Counted from the stretch's first letter, positions 46,198 to 55,570 are shown. The stretch is DNA of 64,000 nucleotides from Dokdonella_A sp044227025 (GCF_044227025.1 NZ_JBGAFX010000001.1:1-64000); one strand, 5' to 3'. A program made the numbers and translations. Notes: generated by a model from the sequence alone, not told the origin.

Positions 46198-47412
46198 CTA
46201 CTTCACCATCTGATTCAGATTGAAGATCGGCAGCAGGATCGCCAGCACGATGAACAGCACGATTGCGCCGACCACGAGGATCACCGCGGGACCGAGCACC
46301 GCGGTCAGCGCGGTCAGCCAGCGGTCGAGTTCGCGCTGCTGCTGCGCCGCGGCTTCTTCGAGCATGCGCGGCAACTGGCCCGAGCGCTCGCCGCTCGCGA
46401 TCAGGCGCAGGGCGACCGGCGGGAACTGGCCGCTCTCGCCAAGTGCGCGCGAGAACGCGCTGCCCTCGCGCACCTTCAATGCGGCACGCTTCAACGCATC
46501 GCGCATCGGCAGGTTCGACACGACCTGCGCTGCGATCGCGAGCGCATCGAGCAGCGGCACCGCGCTGCTGGACAACAGCGCCAGCGTGCGTGTCGCGCGC
46601 GCGGTGTTGGCCGCTCGTACCAGCCGACCGACCAGCGGCAGGCGCAGCAGCACGGCATGCCAGCGCCACCGCGTTGCCTCGGACCGCAATGCGAGCCGCG
46701 CGAGCACGAGCACGGCGAGCAGCACCAGCACCAGCAGCCAGCCCCACGCGCGCAGGAATGCCGACAGCGCGATCAGTGCGCGCGTCGCCAGCGGCAACGC
46801 CTGGTGCAGGTTCTGGAACACGCCGACGATCTGCGGCACGACCCAGGTGAGCAGGCCGGCGACGACCGCGACCGCCACGATCGCCAGCAGCAGTGGATAG
46901 GCCAGCGCCGCAAGGATCTTCTGGCCGAGCGCATCGCGCGCCTCGGCATGGTCGGCGAGTTTCTCCAGCACCTGCGCGAGCCGGCCGGACTGCTCGCCCG
47001 CGGCGACGCTGGCGCGGAAGATCTCGGGGAAGCTGTCCGGGAATTCCGCCATCGCCTGCGCCAGGCTCGCACCTTCCATCACGCGCGCGCGCAGCGACAT
47101 CGTCAAGCCGCGCTGGCGCTCGTTCTCGGCCTGCTCCGACAGCGCGCCGAGCGCCTCGTCAATCGGCAGGCCGGCGCCCACCAGGGTCGACAACTGGCGC
47201 GTCAGCAACGCAAGCTGCGCACCGCCGAGTCCGCGCCGACGCAGCAGCGGCTGCGTGCCGGGCGCCGAGCCTTCACGCACTTCCTCGACGACGAGCGGAT
47301 TCAGCCCGCGCTCGCGCAGGTTGCCGCGCACCGCACGCGCGGTATCGCCCTGCAGCACCCCGCGCTGGGTCTTGCCGTTGCTGTCGAGCGCCTGGTAGGA
47401 GAAGGCGGGCAT
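46198..47412 (-). CDS. gspF: Type II secretion inner-membrane protein GspF
   Basis: A 404-residue polytopic protein with two T2SSF repeats. It starts MPAFSYQALDSNGK, the family start, at 47412. LLTRQLSTLVGAGLPIDEAL and VAAGEQSGRLAQVLEKLAD open the first repeat; LLSSSAVPLLDALAIAA and IASGERSGQLPRMLEEAA the second. Three hydrophobic helices are visible, the last near the C-terminus (VILVVGAIVLFIVLAILLP). It forms the platform moved by GspE. It is separated from gspE by an alpha/beta hydrolase gene and a decayed REP. Confidence 0.93.
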   Translation of the reverse strand: MPAFSYQALDSNGKTQRGVLQGDTARAVRGNLRERGLNPLVVEEVREGSAPGTQPLLRRRGLGGAQLALLTRQLSTLVGAGLPIDEALGALSEQAENERQRGLTMSLRARVMEGASLAQAMAEFPDSFPEIFRASVAAGEQSGRLAQVLEKLADHAEARDALGQKILAALAYPLLLAIVAVAVVAGLLTWVVPQIVGVFQNLHQALPLATRALIALSAFLRAWGWLLVLVLLAVLVLARLALRSEATRWRWHAVLLRLPLVGRLVRAANTARATRTLALLSSSAVPLLDALAIAAQVVSNLPMRDALKRAALKVREGSAFSRALGESGQFPPVALRLIASGERSGQLPRMLEEAAAQQQRELDRWLTALTAVLGPAVILVVGAIVLFIVLAILLPIFNLNQMVK

Positions 47413-47458
47413 CTGCGGTTCCGTGTGACGACGAGCGAGTCGGTATTTGCCTTGCACT

Positions 47459-47528
47459 CTGGGAGCGGCGGAAGGCGCGATGCTCTTGCCAGCCCGCGGA
47501 AGCATCGCTGCTTGCGCCACTCCTGCAA
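47459..47528. repeat. Decayed REP-type palindrome
   Basis: This copy has the REP layout (GGGAGCGGCGGAAGGCGCGA on one arm and a facing arm ending GCCACTCCTGCA), but the arms pair poorly and the small internal hairpin has lost a matching base on both sides. It lies between gspF and the hydrolase gene. Confidence 0.65.
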
Positions 47529-47566
47529 GAGTAAACCGACGGCGCCGCCTTTCGCGACCATTCTTG

Positions 47567-48295
47567 TCAATCCGGGTGCAAGCGCAGTGTCCTGCCGCCA
47601 TCGTTGCCTCCGATTCCGTGCGCTGCCCAGGCCGCGATCGCCTCGAGGCAAGCCTGCGGGCACGCCTGCAAGAGGAAATGCGGCCCATCGACCACGACCT
47701 CGTGCAGCGAGGCAGGCCGCGCATCGCGCACGATCGGAACGCGGACGAGTCGATCTCGCCGAGCGCGCAGGTGCAGCAGCGGGAGGTGCGTCGCGCATAG
47801 AGCGGCGGACTCGTCCAGCGTGCGAAGCAATGCAAGGCGCGCCGACAGGGTGGCCGCCGGCAAGGCACGCACGACGTCGCGCAGAGCGTCGACACGATCG
47901 TCCGACGCGTCACGACCGAGGCAGGACATCCGCAGCGCCAGTCGGAAAGCGGTACGGCGTGCGAGCGCGGTGACGAGGGAAATGGGCAGCACGCGCAGCA
48001 ACGGATGCGGACAACGCACGAAACTCGCGACGAGCACGATCGCCTCGACGCGCGGATCGAGCCGCTGCAGGCGCAACGCGACCGGCCCCGAGAACGATTC
48101 CGCGACGATCAGGCAGCGGCCGGCCTCGCCGATTGCAGTGGCCGCATGCTTGGCATATGCATCGAGATCCGCGGCAAGGTCGTCGGGATATCGGACGACG
48201 ACCGCATCGACGTCGCCAAGGCATTCGAGGAACGGCGTGAACAGGCGACCGCTGCCGTCAAGGCCAGGCAACAGGATCCAGCGCGGCGACGTCAT
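47567..48295 (-). CDS. Alpha/beta hydrolase
   Basis: A 242-residue protein with the opening WILLPGLDGSGRLF (oxyanion-hole loop), the nucleophile elbow VAESFSGPVAL with serine in G/A-x-S-x-G, and a C-terminal HFLLQACP histidine region. DARPASLHEVVVDGPHFLLQ holds the end of the fold. No signal peptide. It lies between gspE and gspF, 25 bases after gspE, in the same direction. The substrate cannot be inferred; it is close in pattern to small carboxylesterase-like hydrolases. Confidence 0.82.
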   Translation of the reverse strand: MTSPRWILLPGLDGSGRLFTPFLECLGDVDAVVVRYPDDLAADLDAYAKHAATAIGEAGRCLIVAESFSGPVALRLQRLDPRVEAIVLVASFVRCPHPLLRVLPISLVTALARRTAFRLALRMSCLGRDASDDRVDALRDVVRALPAATLSARLALLRTLDESAALCATHLPLLHLRARRDRLVRVPIVRDARPASLHEVVVDGPHFLLQACPQACLEAIAAWAAHGIGGNDGGRTLRLHPD

Positions 48296-48320
48296 CAGCG
48301 AACGCGCCGAACGCGGCGCG

Positions 48321-49811
48321 TCACTCCTCGCGCGTCACGCGCAGCACTTCCTCGGTCGAGGTGATGCCGGCGACGCACTTGCGCCAGCCGTCTTCGAGGA
48401 TCGACGGCCCGCGCGTGCGCGCGTGGCGCTCGAGATCGGCTTCGGAGGCCCCTTCGTGCACGAGGCGGCGCAGCGCATCGTCGAGCGCGACCAGTTCGTA
48501 GATGCCGGTGCGACCCTTGTAGCCGCTCGCGCGGCCCTGCGCGGCGAGATCGGTGCGCGGGCGGTAGAGCGTCACGCGCGCGTCGGCCGGCTGGCCGAAC
48601 GCGGCGAGTTCGGCCGGGGTCGCGGCGTACGCCTCGCGCGTGGCCGGGTCGAGCACGCGCACGAGGCGCTGCGCGAGCACGCCGACCAGCGACGAGGACA
48701 GCAGGAACGGCTCGACGCCCATGTCGCGCAGGCGCGTGACCGCGCCGACTGCGGAGTTGGTGTGCAGGGTCGACAGCACGAGGTGGCCGGTCAGCGACGC
48801 CTGCACCGCGACCTCGGCAGTCTCGAGATCGCGGATCTCGCCGACCATGACGACGTCCGGATCCTGGCGCAGGATCGCGCGCAGGCCACGTGCGAACGTC
48901 ATGTCGACGCGCGTGTTGACCTGGGTCTGGCCGACGCCGTCGATGTAGTACTCGATCGGATCCTCGACCGTCATGAGGTTGCGCGACGCATCGTTGAGCT
49001 TGAGCAGCGATCCGTACAGCGTAGTCGTCTTGCCCGAGCCGGTCGGGCCGGTCACGAGCAGGATCCCGTGCGGCCGCGCGATGAGGTCTTCCAGGCGCGC
49101 ACGCGTCGCGTCATCCATGCCGAGCTGGACGAGATCGAGCTTGCCGGCCTGCTTGTCGAGCAGGCGCAGCACGACGCGCTCGCCGCGGCCGGCGGGAATC
49201 GTCGACACGCGCACGTCGACCGGGCGACCCGCAATGCGCAGTCCGATGCGGCCATCCTGCGGCAGGCGCCGCTCGGCGATGTCGAGCTTGGCCATGACCT
49301 TGATGCGGCTGACCACCGCGGCGGCGATCGCCTTCTGCGGACTCAGCACCTCGCGCAGCACGCCGTCGATGCGGAAACGCACCACCAGGCGGTTCTCGTA
49401 CGGCTCGATGTGGATATCGGACGCGCCTTCCTTGACCGCTTCGGTGAGCAGCGCATTGATGAGGCGGATGATCGGCGCGTCGTCGTCGCTCTCGAGCAGG
49501 TCTTCCGGCTCCGGCAGGTCGTCGGCAAGCGCCTTCAGGTCCATGCGCTCGTCGAGGTCGGACACCATCGCGCGCGCGTCATCGCCCTGTTCGTACAGGT
49601 CGCGCAGCAGGCGCTCGAACTCCTTGTCGCCGAGCGTGTTGAAATGCAGCGGCGCGCCGAGATGGCGGCGCAGTTCGGCCAGCACGTCGGTGCGCACGCC
49701 GGCGCGGCAGGCGATCTCGGCGGTGCCTTCCTTCCAGCCGGTCAGCGCGACGCCGTGGCGACGCGCGTAACCGAAGGCGGGACGCGCCGGACGCGCTGCG
49801 GCTTCGCTCAC
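48321..49811 (-). CDS. gspE: Type II secretion ATPase GspE
   Basis: A 496-residue secretion ATPase. The GTG start at 49811 overlaps the gspD stop (GTGA). The N-terminal GspE domain is followed by APIIRLINALLTEAVKEGAS and DIHIEPYENRLVVRFRIDG. Walker A is LVTGPTGSGKTTTLYGSL, the Asp box VEDPIEYYIDGVGQTQVN, Walker B ILRQDPDVVMVGEIRDLETA, and the His box LTGHLVLSTLHTNSA. The usual CxxC zinc-binding segment (expected near residue 400, around GVLAQRLVRVLDPATREAYA) is missing its four cysteines, so this GspE appears to lack the zinc loop. Confidence 0.95.
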   Translation of the reverse strand: MSEAAARPARPAFGYARRHGVALTGWKEGTAEIACRAGVRTDVLAELRRHLGAPLHFNTLGDKEFERLLRDLYEQGDDARAMVSDLDERMDLKALADDLPEPEDLLESDDDAPIIRLINALLTEAVKEGASDIHIEPYENRLVVRFRIDGVLREVLSPQKAIAAAVVSRIKVMAKLDIAERRLPQDGRIGLRIAGRPVDVRVSTIPAGRGERVVLRLLDKQAGKLDLVQLGMDDATRARLEDLIARPHGILLVTGPTGSGKTTTLYGSLLKLNDASRNLMTVEDPIEYYIDGVGQTQVNTRVDMTFARGLRAILRQDPDVVMVGEIRDLETAEVAVQASLTGHLVLSTLHTNSAVGAVTRLRDMGVEPFLLSSSLVGVLAQRLVRVLDPATREAYAATPAELAAFGQPADARVTLYRPRTDLAAQGRASGYKGRTGIYELVALDDALRRLVHEGASEADLERHARTRGPSILEDGWRKCVAGITSTEEVLRVTREE

Positions 49812-51904
49812 CGTTTCGGCTCCGTGCTGCGCGGCACCTGCGGATCGGCGAGGCCGGGGCGACCGTCGAGCGACGGGCTGGCGAGGAAGTCGTGCACCTC
49901 GGGCAGCATCGGCCGTTCCGCGCGCGGCGTGATCGGCCAGTCCTGCTGGCGCATCTGCAACTGCTCGGTGCGCATGTAGTTGTACTTCTCGCTCGACACT
50001 GCGGCCTCGGTCGCCGCGTCGCGCAGGATCCTCGGGTGCAGGAACACCATGAGGTCCTTCTTGGTGCGGTCGTTGGTGCGGTAGCGGAACAGGTTGCCGA
50101 TCAGCGGGATGTCGCCAAGCGCGGGCACCTTCTGCACGTTGTCCTTGGCCTGGTTGTCGATCAGGCCACCGAGCACGAGCAGCGAGTCGTCCTTGACCAG
50201 CACGCTGGTGGTCAGCTCGCGCTTGTTGGTGATGAGGTCGACCGCGCCGCTCACGGTCGGTGCGAGCGAGGACACTTCCTGGTGGATGTCCAGGCGCACG
50301 GAGTCGCCGACGTTGATCTGCGGCTTGACCTTCAGCACGAGTCCGACGTCCTTGCGCTCGATCGTCTGGAACGGATTGGTGATGCCGCTGGTATTGCTCG
50401 TCGCCGTGGTCGCAGTCGCGTTGGTCGAGTACTGGCCGGTCAGGAACGGTACTTCCTGCGCGACCTTGATCTCCGCTTCCTGGTTGTCGAGCGTCAGCAC
50501 CGAAGGTGTCGACAGGATGTTCGACTTGCCGTCCCCGCGCAGCGCGCTGACCAGCGCGCCGAGCTGGAAGATCGTGTTGCGTCCGACCTGCACAGTGCCG
50601 TCGATGTAGCCGAGGTTGAAGCCGTTGCCGACGCCGAGCGGATTCTGCGCTGCGGTCAGGATGTTGTTGCCGGGCGAGGTGCCGGTGAAATTCGTGCCCC
50701 CGACGATGTGGCGGCCATTGTTGCCGAGCGGCAGTTGCCACTGCACGCCGAGTTCGCTCGCAGTCTGGTCGGCGACTTCGGCGATGACCGCCTCGATCAG
50801 CACCTGGTTGCGGCGGATGTCGAGCTGGCGCACGACCGCGCTGAGCGAACGGAAGATCGCCGGCGGGGCGCTGATGATCAGCGCGTTGGTTTCTAGATGC
50901 GCCTGGATCGTAGCCACCGAAGCGCCAGCGCCGCCATTGCCGTCGCCCGCCTTCGCCGTCGGCGGCGCCACGCCGGACAGGGTCGTCGCGACGCCCTGCA
51001 GGATCGGCACGAGGTCCTTCGCGCTGGCGTAGTGCAGGTAGATCACCTGGGTGTCGCCGCCGTTCTCGATCGGCGTGTCGAGGTGCGCGATCAGCGCGCG
51101 CATCTTCAGGCGTCCGTTCTTCGCGCCGGCGAGCAGGATCGAATTCGTGCGCGTGTCGGCGAACACGCGCGCGCCTTCGCCGTTTGCCGGCGCGGCCTTG
51201 TCGTCCGCGAGCATCGTCAGCGTGCGCGCCATCTCGGAGGCGTTCGCATGGCGCAGCGGGATCATCTCGACCTCGGCATCGGACACCGTGTCGATGCGCT
51301 GGATGATGTCGGCGAGGCGCTGCACGTTGCCGGCGCGATCGGACACGACCAGCGAGTTGGAACTCGCATGCGCGATCAGTTGGCCGCCCTGCGGCATCAG
51401 CGGGCGCAGGATCGGCACCAGTTCCGCTGCCGAGACGTGCTTGACCGGCACGATTTCGGTGACGAGTTCGTCGGCCGCGCGCGCGCCGAGGCCGTTGACG
51501 CCGGTGGAGCCGTCCTGCTGCGCGGTCGTTTCCGGCACGATCTTGATCATGCTGCCGGACGCCACCGCGGCGAAGCCGTGCACGCGCAGCACCGACAGGA
51601 ACACGTCGTAGATTTCGTCCGGCTTCATCGGCCGCGCCGACACCACCGTGACCTTGCCCTGCACGTTCGGGCCGACGATGAAGTTCTTGCCGGTGATCTC
51701 GCTCACCGTCGCGATCAGCGCGTTGATGTCGGCATCGTTGAGGTTCAGCGTGTGGCGACCATCGGCGGTCGTCGTGTGCCCGGTTTGCTGCGCGGCCGGC
51801 GCAGGGGTCTGGGCGTTCGCGCCGAGCGCGACGAAGGCGCCGATCAAGGCCGGTACGAGGAGTCGACGCATCGCGGTGGGTTTCCTGTTCGCTGTGCTGT
51901 TCAT
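49808..51904 (-). CDS. gspD: Type II secretion secretin GspD
   Basis: A 698-residue outer-membrane secretin. A signal peptide ends near GANAQT (residue 32). N0 starts TLNLNDADINALIATVSEIT; three N-type repeats follow (IVPVKHVSAAELVPIL, MIPLRHANASEMARTL, VIYLHYASAKDLVPIL). The secretin core has RRNQVLIEAVIAEV, NILSTPSVLTLDNQEAEI with the VPFLTG strand and PQINVGDSVRLDI. The tail ends near residue 698 and shows no clear pilotin-binding S-domain. The start overlaps gspC by ATGA. Confidence 0.95.
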   Translation of the reverse strand: MNSTANRKPTAMRRLLVPALIGAFVALGANAQTPAPAAQQTGHTTTADGRHTLNLNDADINALIATVSEITGKNFIVGPNVQGKVTVVSARPMKPDEIYDVFLSVLRVHGFAAVASGSMIKIVPETTAQQDGSTGVNGLGARAADELVTEIVPVKHVSAAELVPILRPLMPQGGQLIAHASSNSLVVSDRAGNVQRLADIIQRIDTVSDAEVEMIPLRHANASEMARTLTMLADDKAAPANGEGARVFADTRTNSILLAGAKNGRLKMRALIAHLDTPIENGGDTQVIYLHYASAKDLVPILQGVATTLSGVAPPTAKAGDGNGGAGASVATIQAHLETNALIISAPPAIFRSLSAVVRQLDIRRNQVLIEAVIAEVADQTASELGVQWQLPLGNNGRHIVGGTNFTGTSPGNNILTAAQNPLGVGNGFNLGYIDGTVQVGRNTIFQLGALVSALRGDGKSNILSTPSVLTLDNQEAEIKVAQEVPFLTGQYSTNATATTATSNTSGITNPFQTIERKDVGLVLKVKPQINVGDSVRLDIHQEVSSLAPTVSGAVDLITNKRELTTSVLVKDDSLLVLGGLIDNQAKDNVQKVPALGDIPLIGNLFRYRTNDRTKKDLMVFLHPRILRDAATEAAVSSEKYNYMRTEQLQMRQQDWPITPRAERPMLPEVHDFLASPSLDGRPGLADPQVPRSTEPKR

Positions 51905-52794
51905 TGCAGTCCGACGGTGACGTCGGTCGGCTTGCCGCCGCGCAGTACGGTCACGCGGACCGAACTCGCGTTGCCGAGGCTGGACATGATCTGTTGCCCG
52001 CGCTCGATCGAATCGATCGGCGTGCCGTTCACCGAAGTCACGACATCGCCGGGTTGCAGTCCGATCTGGTTGAGCAGGGCGACGTCGGTGCCGGTCGAGA
52101 GGCGCACGCCGGACAGCTTGCCGCCATCGAGTACCGGCACGAGCTGCACGCGCTTCATCAGCTCGGCCGGATTCTGGCGCAGGCGATCGACGGTCTGCTG
52201 CCAGGTCGGCGGCGCCTTCGCGCTGGTTGTGCGGTTCGAACCGCTTGCCGCGCCCGCGCCGGCAGGCGCGGCAGCGACGCCACCCGTGACGCTGGTCGGC
52301 GTCGGCCGCACGACGTCGGCGGGCGCGAGGTTGGTGTCCCGCGCGAGCTTGAGCGTTTCCTCGCCACCGTCGCGCGCAACCACGATGCGATCCGCGTACA
52401 CCGCGACCAGGCGCACACCAGGCGCGACCTGCTCGCCGACGCGCCAGCTGCGTTCGCCGTTGCCCGCATCGGCGATCACCGCGATGCCCGCCTTCGGGTC
52501 GGGATCGGCGAGCGTGCCGCGCAGGATGAGCGAGGTGGTCGTGCCGCTCGCGGCCGCTTGCGCGGGAGGGTTGCCGAACAAATGCCATTGCGCGATCGAG
52601 CGCGCCGGCGCGGGCGCGCCGCTCGACACGACACGGCTTGCCACCGCGCCGAGCGCGGCGTCGTCACTGGGCAGCAGCGCCCACAACAGGCGCACGAGCA
52701 GCCACAGCGCGAGCGCGGCGAGCACGGCGCAGCAGGCCAGGCCTGCGACCTCGGAGGCCCGACTCGAATCAGTTGCCAAACGGGACAGGGGCAT
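51901..52794 (-). CDS. gspC: Type II secretion protein GspC
   Basis: A 297-residue protein. One transmembrane helix (about residues 18-40) follows the short N-terminus; the ATG at 52794 (MPLSRLATDSS) is preferred over 52833. The homology region WHLFGNPPAQ and SLILRGTLADPDPKAGIAVI form the HR domain. A PDZ domain at the C-terminus contains LLNQIGLQPGDVVTSVNGTP. GspC connects the inner-membrane platform to the secretin. First gene of the gspCDE coupled chain. Confidence 0.92.
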   Translation of the reverse strand: MPLSRLATDSSRASEVAGLACCAVLAALALWLLVRLLWALLPSDDAALGAVASRVVSSGAPAPARSIAQWHLFGNPPAQAAASGTTTSLILRGTLADPDPKAGIAVIADAGNGERSWRVGEQVAPGVRLVAVYADRIVVARDGGEETLKLARDTNLAPADVVRPTPTSVTGGVAAAPAGAGAASGSNRTTSAKAPPTWQQTVDRLRQNPAELMKRVQLVPVLDGGKLSGVRLSTGTDVALLNQIGLQPGDVVTSVNGTPIDSIERGQQIMSSLGNASSVRVTVLRGGKPTDVTVGLQ

Positions 52795-52997
52795 GCGCTT
52801 GCGTCGCCTTCTTCCAGCGCGCAAGCGTAGCAAACGCGGCTCGCGTGCGGGCGGATCGGGTCGACGCGCAGACTGGAGGCCGGTCGCCGGCGTTTCGACC
52901 TCCCTCGCTGGCGCTCGCTGCGCTCAACGCGAACGGATGGAAACGCTACTGCTCGCCGCGCGCCAAGCGAACGGATGGCAGGTCCCGGGTCGCTGGA

Positions 52998-53025
52998 TCC
53001 CCGCGTTCGCGAGCTTTCGCGGGGA
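52998..53025. repeat. GGATCCCCGC-type hairpin downstream of rhlB
   Basis: An 8-bp perfect stem (TCCCCGCG / CGCGGGGA) with a 12-base loop lies just after the rhlB stop on its transcript and before gspC. The wider pattern TGGATCCCCGC...GCGGGGATGACG is a very common intergenic repeat in proteobacteria, often at transcript ends. There is no U-run, so it is not a classic terminator. Confidence 0.6.
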
Positions 53026-53051
53026 TGACGGGCAGTTGTTCGCGCCGAAAG

Positions 53052-54764
53052 CTACCGGCGACCGAACATGCGCATGATGCGGCGGAAGAAGCCCTGCTTC
53101 GGCGCATGCGCCTCGGGCGCCGCCACGGAGCTGGCCTGGGCCGCGTGCGGATGCGGCTTGCGTTCGACGATGCGCTGCTTGGGCGGTCCGCCGCGCTCGG
53201 AAGCCTGCGCTGCGGGAGCCGCGGTCTCGACGCCCTCGCGATGCTTGTTGCGTCCGCGGCCGCCGCGACGGCGGCGCTTGCGCGACGCCTCGCCATCGAG
53301 CGCGGCCGCGGCTGCCGGCGCATCGTCGCGCTGGACCGCCACGGGCGCGGCTTCTTTCACGACCGGCTTCGCGCCCGCCGGGCGCTCGCCGCGTGCGTGC
53401 TCGCCGCGCGGGCCACGCGACGAACCGCTGCGTGAGCCGGTGCGCTCGCGTTCGCCGGGGGCACGCGGTCCGCCGCGCGCGGGCTTGCCCGGCTTCGGTG
53501 GCGGGCCGGCGGTATTGCGCGCATCGTCGGCTGCTTCATCTTCCTCGATCGCGTGGGCGGCGGCACCCGCGGCGCGCGGGCGCGGCGGCGGCACCACCAG
53601 CATGTCCGGCGTGATCGGCGCGGTCGGGATCTTCTGCTCGATGTAGCTCTCGATGTCCGGCAGGCCCATCGCGTAGAGGTCGCAGGCGAAGCTGATCGCA
53701 TCACCTTCTGCGCCGAGGCGCGCGGTGCGTCCGATGCGATGCACGTAGTCTTCCGCATCGTGCGGCAGGTCGTAGTTGAACACGTGCGAGACGTCGGGGA
53801 TGTGCAGGCCGCGCGCAGCAACATCGGTCGCGACCAGGATTTCGATCTCGCCCTTCTGGAACTTGCCGAGCAGGCGCTCGCGCTTCGCCTGCGGCACGTC
53901 GCCGGACAGCGTGGCGACCGTGAAGCCCTGGCGCTCGAGCGAACGGGTGACCTTCTCCGCGGCGATCTTGGTGTTGAGGAAAACGATGCTGCGGTGGGCG
54001 TCGACGCGCGACAGCAGGTTGATCAGCAGCGGCTGCTTCTCTTCCTTGGCCGGGAAATAGACGATCTGGCGCACGCGGTCGGCGGTGACGTTGTCGGTCT
54101 CGACCGTGAGCTTCTCCGGCTCGTTCATGTGGTCGTAGGCGAGTTCAAGCACCCGATGGCTCAGCGTCGCCGAGAACAGCATGCTCTGGCGTTGCTCGCG
54201 CGGCGGCATGCGCCGGAACAGGAAGCGGATGTCCTTGATGAAGCCGAGGTCGAACATGCGGTCGGCCTCGTCGAGCACGACGGCCTCGATCGCGTTGAGG
54301 CTGAACACGTGCTGCTTGAGGTAGTCGATGAGGCGACCCGGGGTCGCGATGATCAGGTCGCAACCGGACTTGAGCAGTTCGCGCTGCTTGTCGTAGTCGA
54401 CGCCGCCGTAGATCAGCGCGGACTTGAGCCCGGTGTCGCGGCCAATCGCACGGAAGTCCTTGTCGATCTGGATCGCCAGCTCGCGCGTCGGCGCGATCAC
54501 GATCGCGCGTGGATCGGTCAGCTTGCGGTCGAGTGCGGCCGGGCGCGTGAGCAGGCGATTCAGCACCGCGACGAGGAACGCGCCGGTCTTGCCGGTGCCG
54601 GTCTGCGCCTGGCCGGCGACGTCGCGGCCGGTCAGTGCGATCGGCAGGGTCAGCGCCTGGATCGGCGTGCAACGGGTGAAGCCGCAGCCGTGCAAGCCGG
54701 ACAACAGGAGCGGGTGGAGATCGAAACTTTCGAAGGTGATATCGGTAAGCGGATGCTGGGACAT
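53052..54764 (-). CDS. rhlB: DEAD-box ATP-dependent RNA helicase RhlB
   Basis: A 570-residue RNA helicase. The start at 54764 (MSQHPLTDITFESFDL) is the RhlB family start. It has the Q motif region GFTRCTPIQALTLPIAL, Walker A GQAQTGTGKTGAFL, VLDEADRMFDLGF (DEAD), the SAT motif LFSATLSHRVLEL, and YVHRIGRTARLG (motif VI). The core ends near residue 385; the remaining 185 residues are a basic, arginine/glycine-rich disordered tail (RKRRRRGGRGRNKHR) that would bind RNA and RNase E. Divergent from trxA-rho, the standard Xanthomonadales order. Confidence 0.95.
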   Translation of the reverse strand: MSQHPLTDITFESFDLHPLLLSGLHGCGFTRCTPIQALTLPIALTGRDVAGQAQTGTGKTGAFLVAVLNRLLTRPAALDRKLTDPRAIVIAPTRELAIQIDKDFRAIGRDTGLKSALIYGGVDYDKQRELLKSGCDLIIATPGRLIDYLKQHVFSLNAIEAVVLDEADRMFDLGFIKDIRFLFRRMPPREQRQSMLFSATLSHRVLELAYDHMNEPEKLTVETDNVTADRVRQIVYFPAKEEKQPLLINLLSRVDAHRSIVFLNTKIAAEKVTRSLERQGFTVATLSGDVPQAKRERLLGKFQKGEIEILVATDVAARGLHIPDVSHVFNYDLPHDAEDYVHRIGRTARLGAEGDAISFACDLYAMGLPDIESYIEQKIPTAPITPDMLVVPPPRPRAAGAAAHAIEEDEAADDARNTAGPPPKPGKPARGGPRAPGERERTGSRSGSSRGPRGEHARGERPAGAKPVVKEAAPVAVQRDDAPAAAAALDGEASRKRRRRGGRGRNKHREGVETAAPAAQASERGGPPKQRIVERKPHPHAAQASSVAAPEAHAPKQGFFRRIMRMFGRR

Positions 54765-55068
54765 GGGTCCAAATCTGTGTGATGACGGAAAGGCGCCTGT
54801 GCGTTGCGGTGCGCCCGAAGCGCACTCGTCTCGCGAAGTTTGCGCCGCTGGGACGCGGCGCGCGGCCGGGATGGCGGCGCGTACCTGCTCTCTTGCAATG
54901 CGCGGGTGGCGTCCCCAACTTGCACCGGTCGGTCGTTTGGGCTCAAATGGGCCGTGCGTTCCGCACTCCCCGCTGTCCCGACTGCTCCGGCGCAACCGCG
55001 TGAGTGTAGCGGAACCCCGCCCGACGCGCGCGGTCGCGCCCAACCCCATGATTTCCGGAGAAGATCCC
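54765..55068. other. Divergent rhlB / trxA promoter region
   Basis: About 300 bases separate the rhlB and trxA starts. No gene is convincing here. GGAGAAG at 55058-55064 is the ribosome site for trxA. I see no clear sigma-70 boxes or operator-like palindromes. Confidence 0.5.
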
Positions 55069-55398
55069 GTGAGCGAACACATTGCGCACGTGAGCGATGA
55101 GCAGTTCGAGGAGCACGTCCTCAAGTCCAGCGAGCCGGTTCTGGTCGATTTCTGGGCCGAATGGTGCGGCCCGTGCAAGATGATCGCACCGATCCTCGAC
55201 GACCTCGCGGCCAGCTACAAGGGCAAGCTGAAGGTCGCCAAGATCAACATCGACCACAACCAGAAGACCCCGCGCAACTACAACGTGCGTGGCATTCCGA
55301 CCCTGATGATCTTCCGCGACGGCAAGGTGCAGGCGACGCAGATTGGCGCCGTCAGCAAGACCCAGCTGGCGCAGATCATCGACAAGGCGATTGCCTGA
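55069..55398 (+). CDS. trxA: Thioredoxin TrxA
   Basis: A 109-residue cytoplasmic disulphide reductant. The active site is DFWAEWCGPCKMIAPILDDL, with the family cis-proline in GIPTLMIFRDG. I start it at the GTG at 55069 (VSEHIAHVSD), which has GGAGAAG seven bases before; an ATG at 55048 would add seven residues before the normal start. It is followed after 172 bases by rho. Confidence 0.96.
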   Translation: MSEHIAHVSDEQFEEHVLKSSEPVLVDFWAEWCGPCKMIAPILDDLAASYKGKLKVAKINIDHNQKTPRNYNVRGIPTLMIFRDGKVQATQIGAVSKTQLAQIIDKAIA

Positions 55399-55570
55399 GG
55401 GACGAGCGGCCAGGGGGCCATCGGTTTTTGCACACTGGCCCCTGCCCCCTAGCCCCTGCTCTCAACAGGTGCTAACGTAAACCCGGCGCCCGGAGCCGAA
55501 CGCTGCTCCGCCCGCCTCTTCTTCGATCTTTCCCTCCAGTTCCAGCAACGGCGCCCAGCGAGGATTGCCC

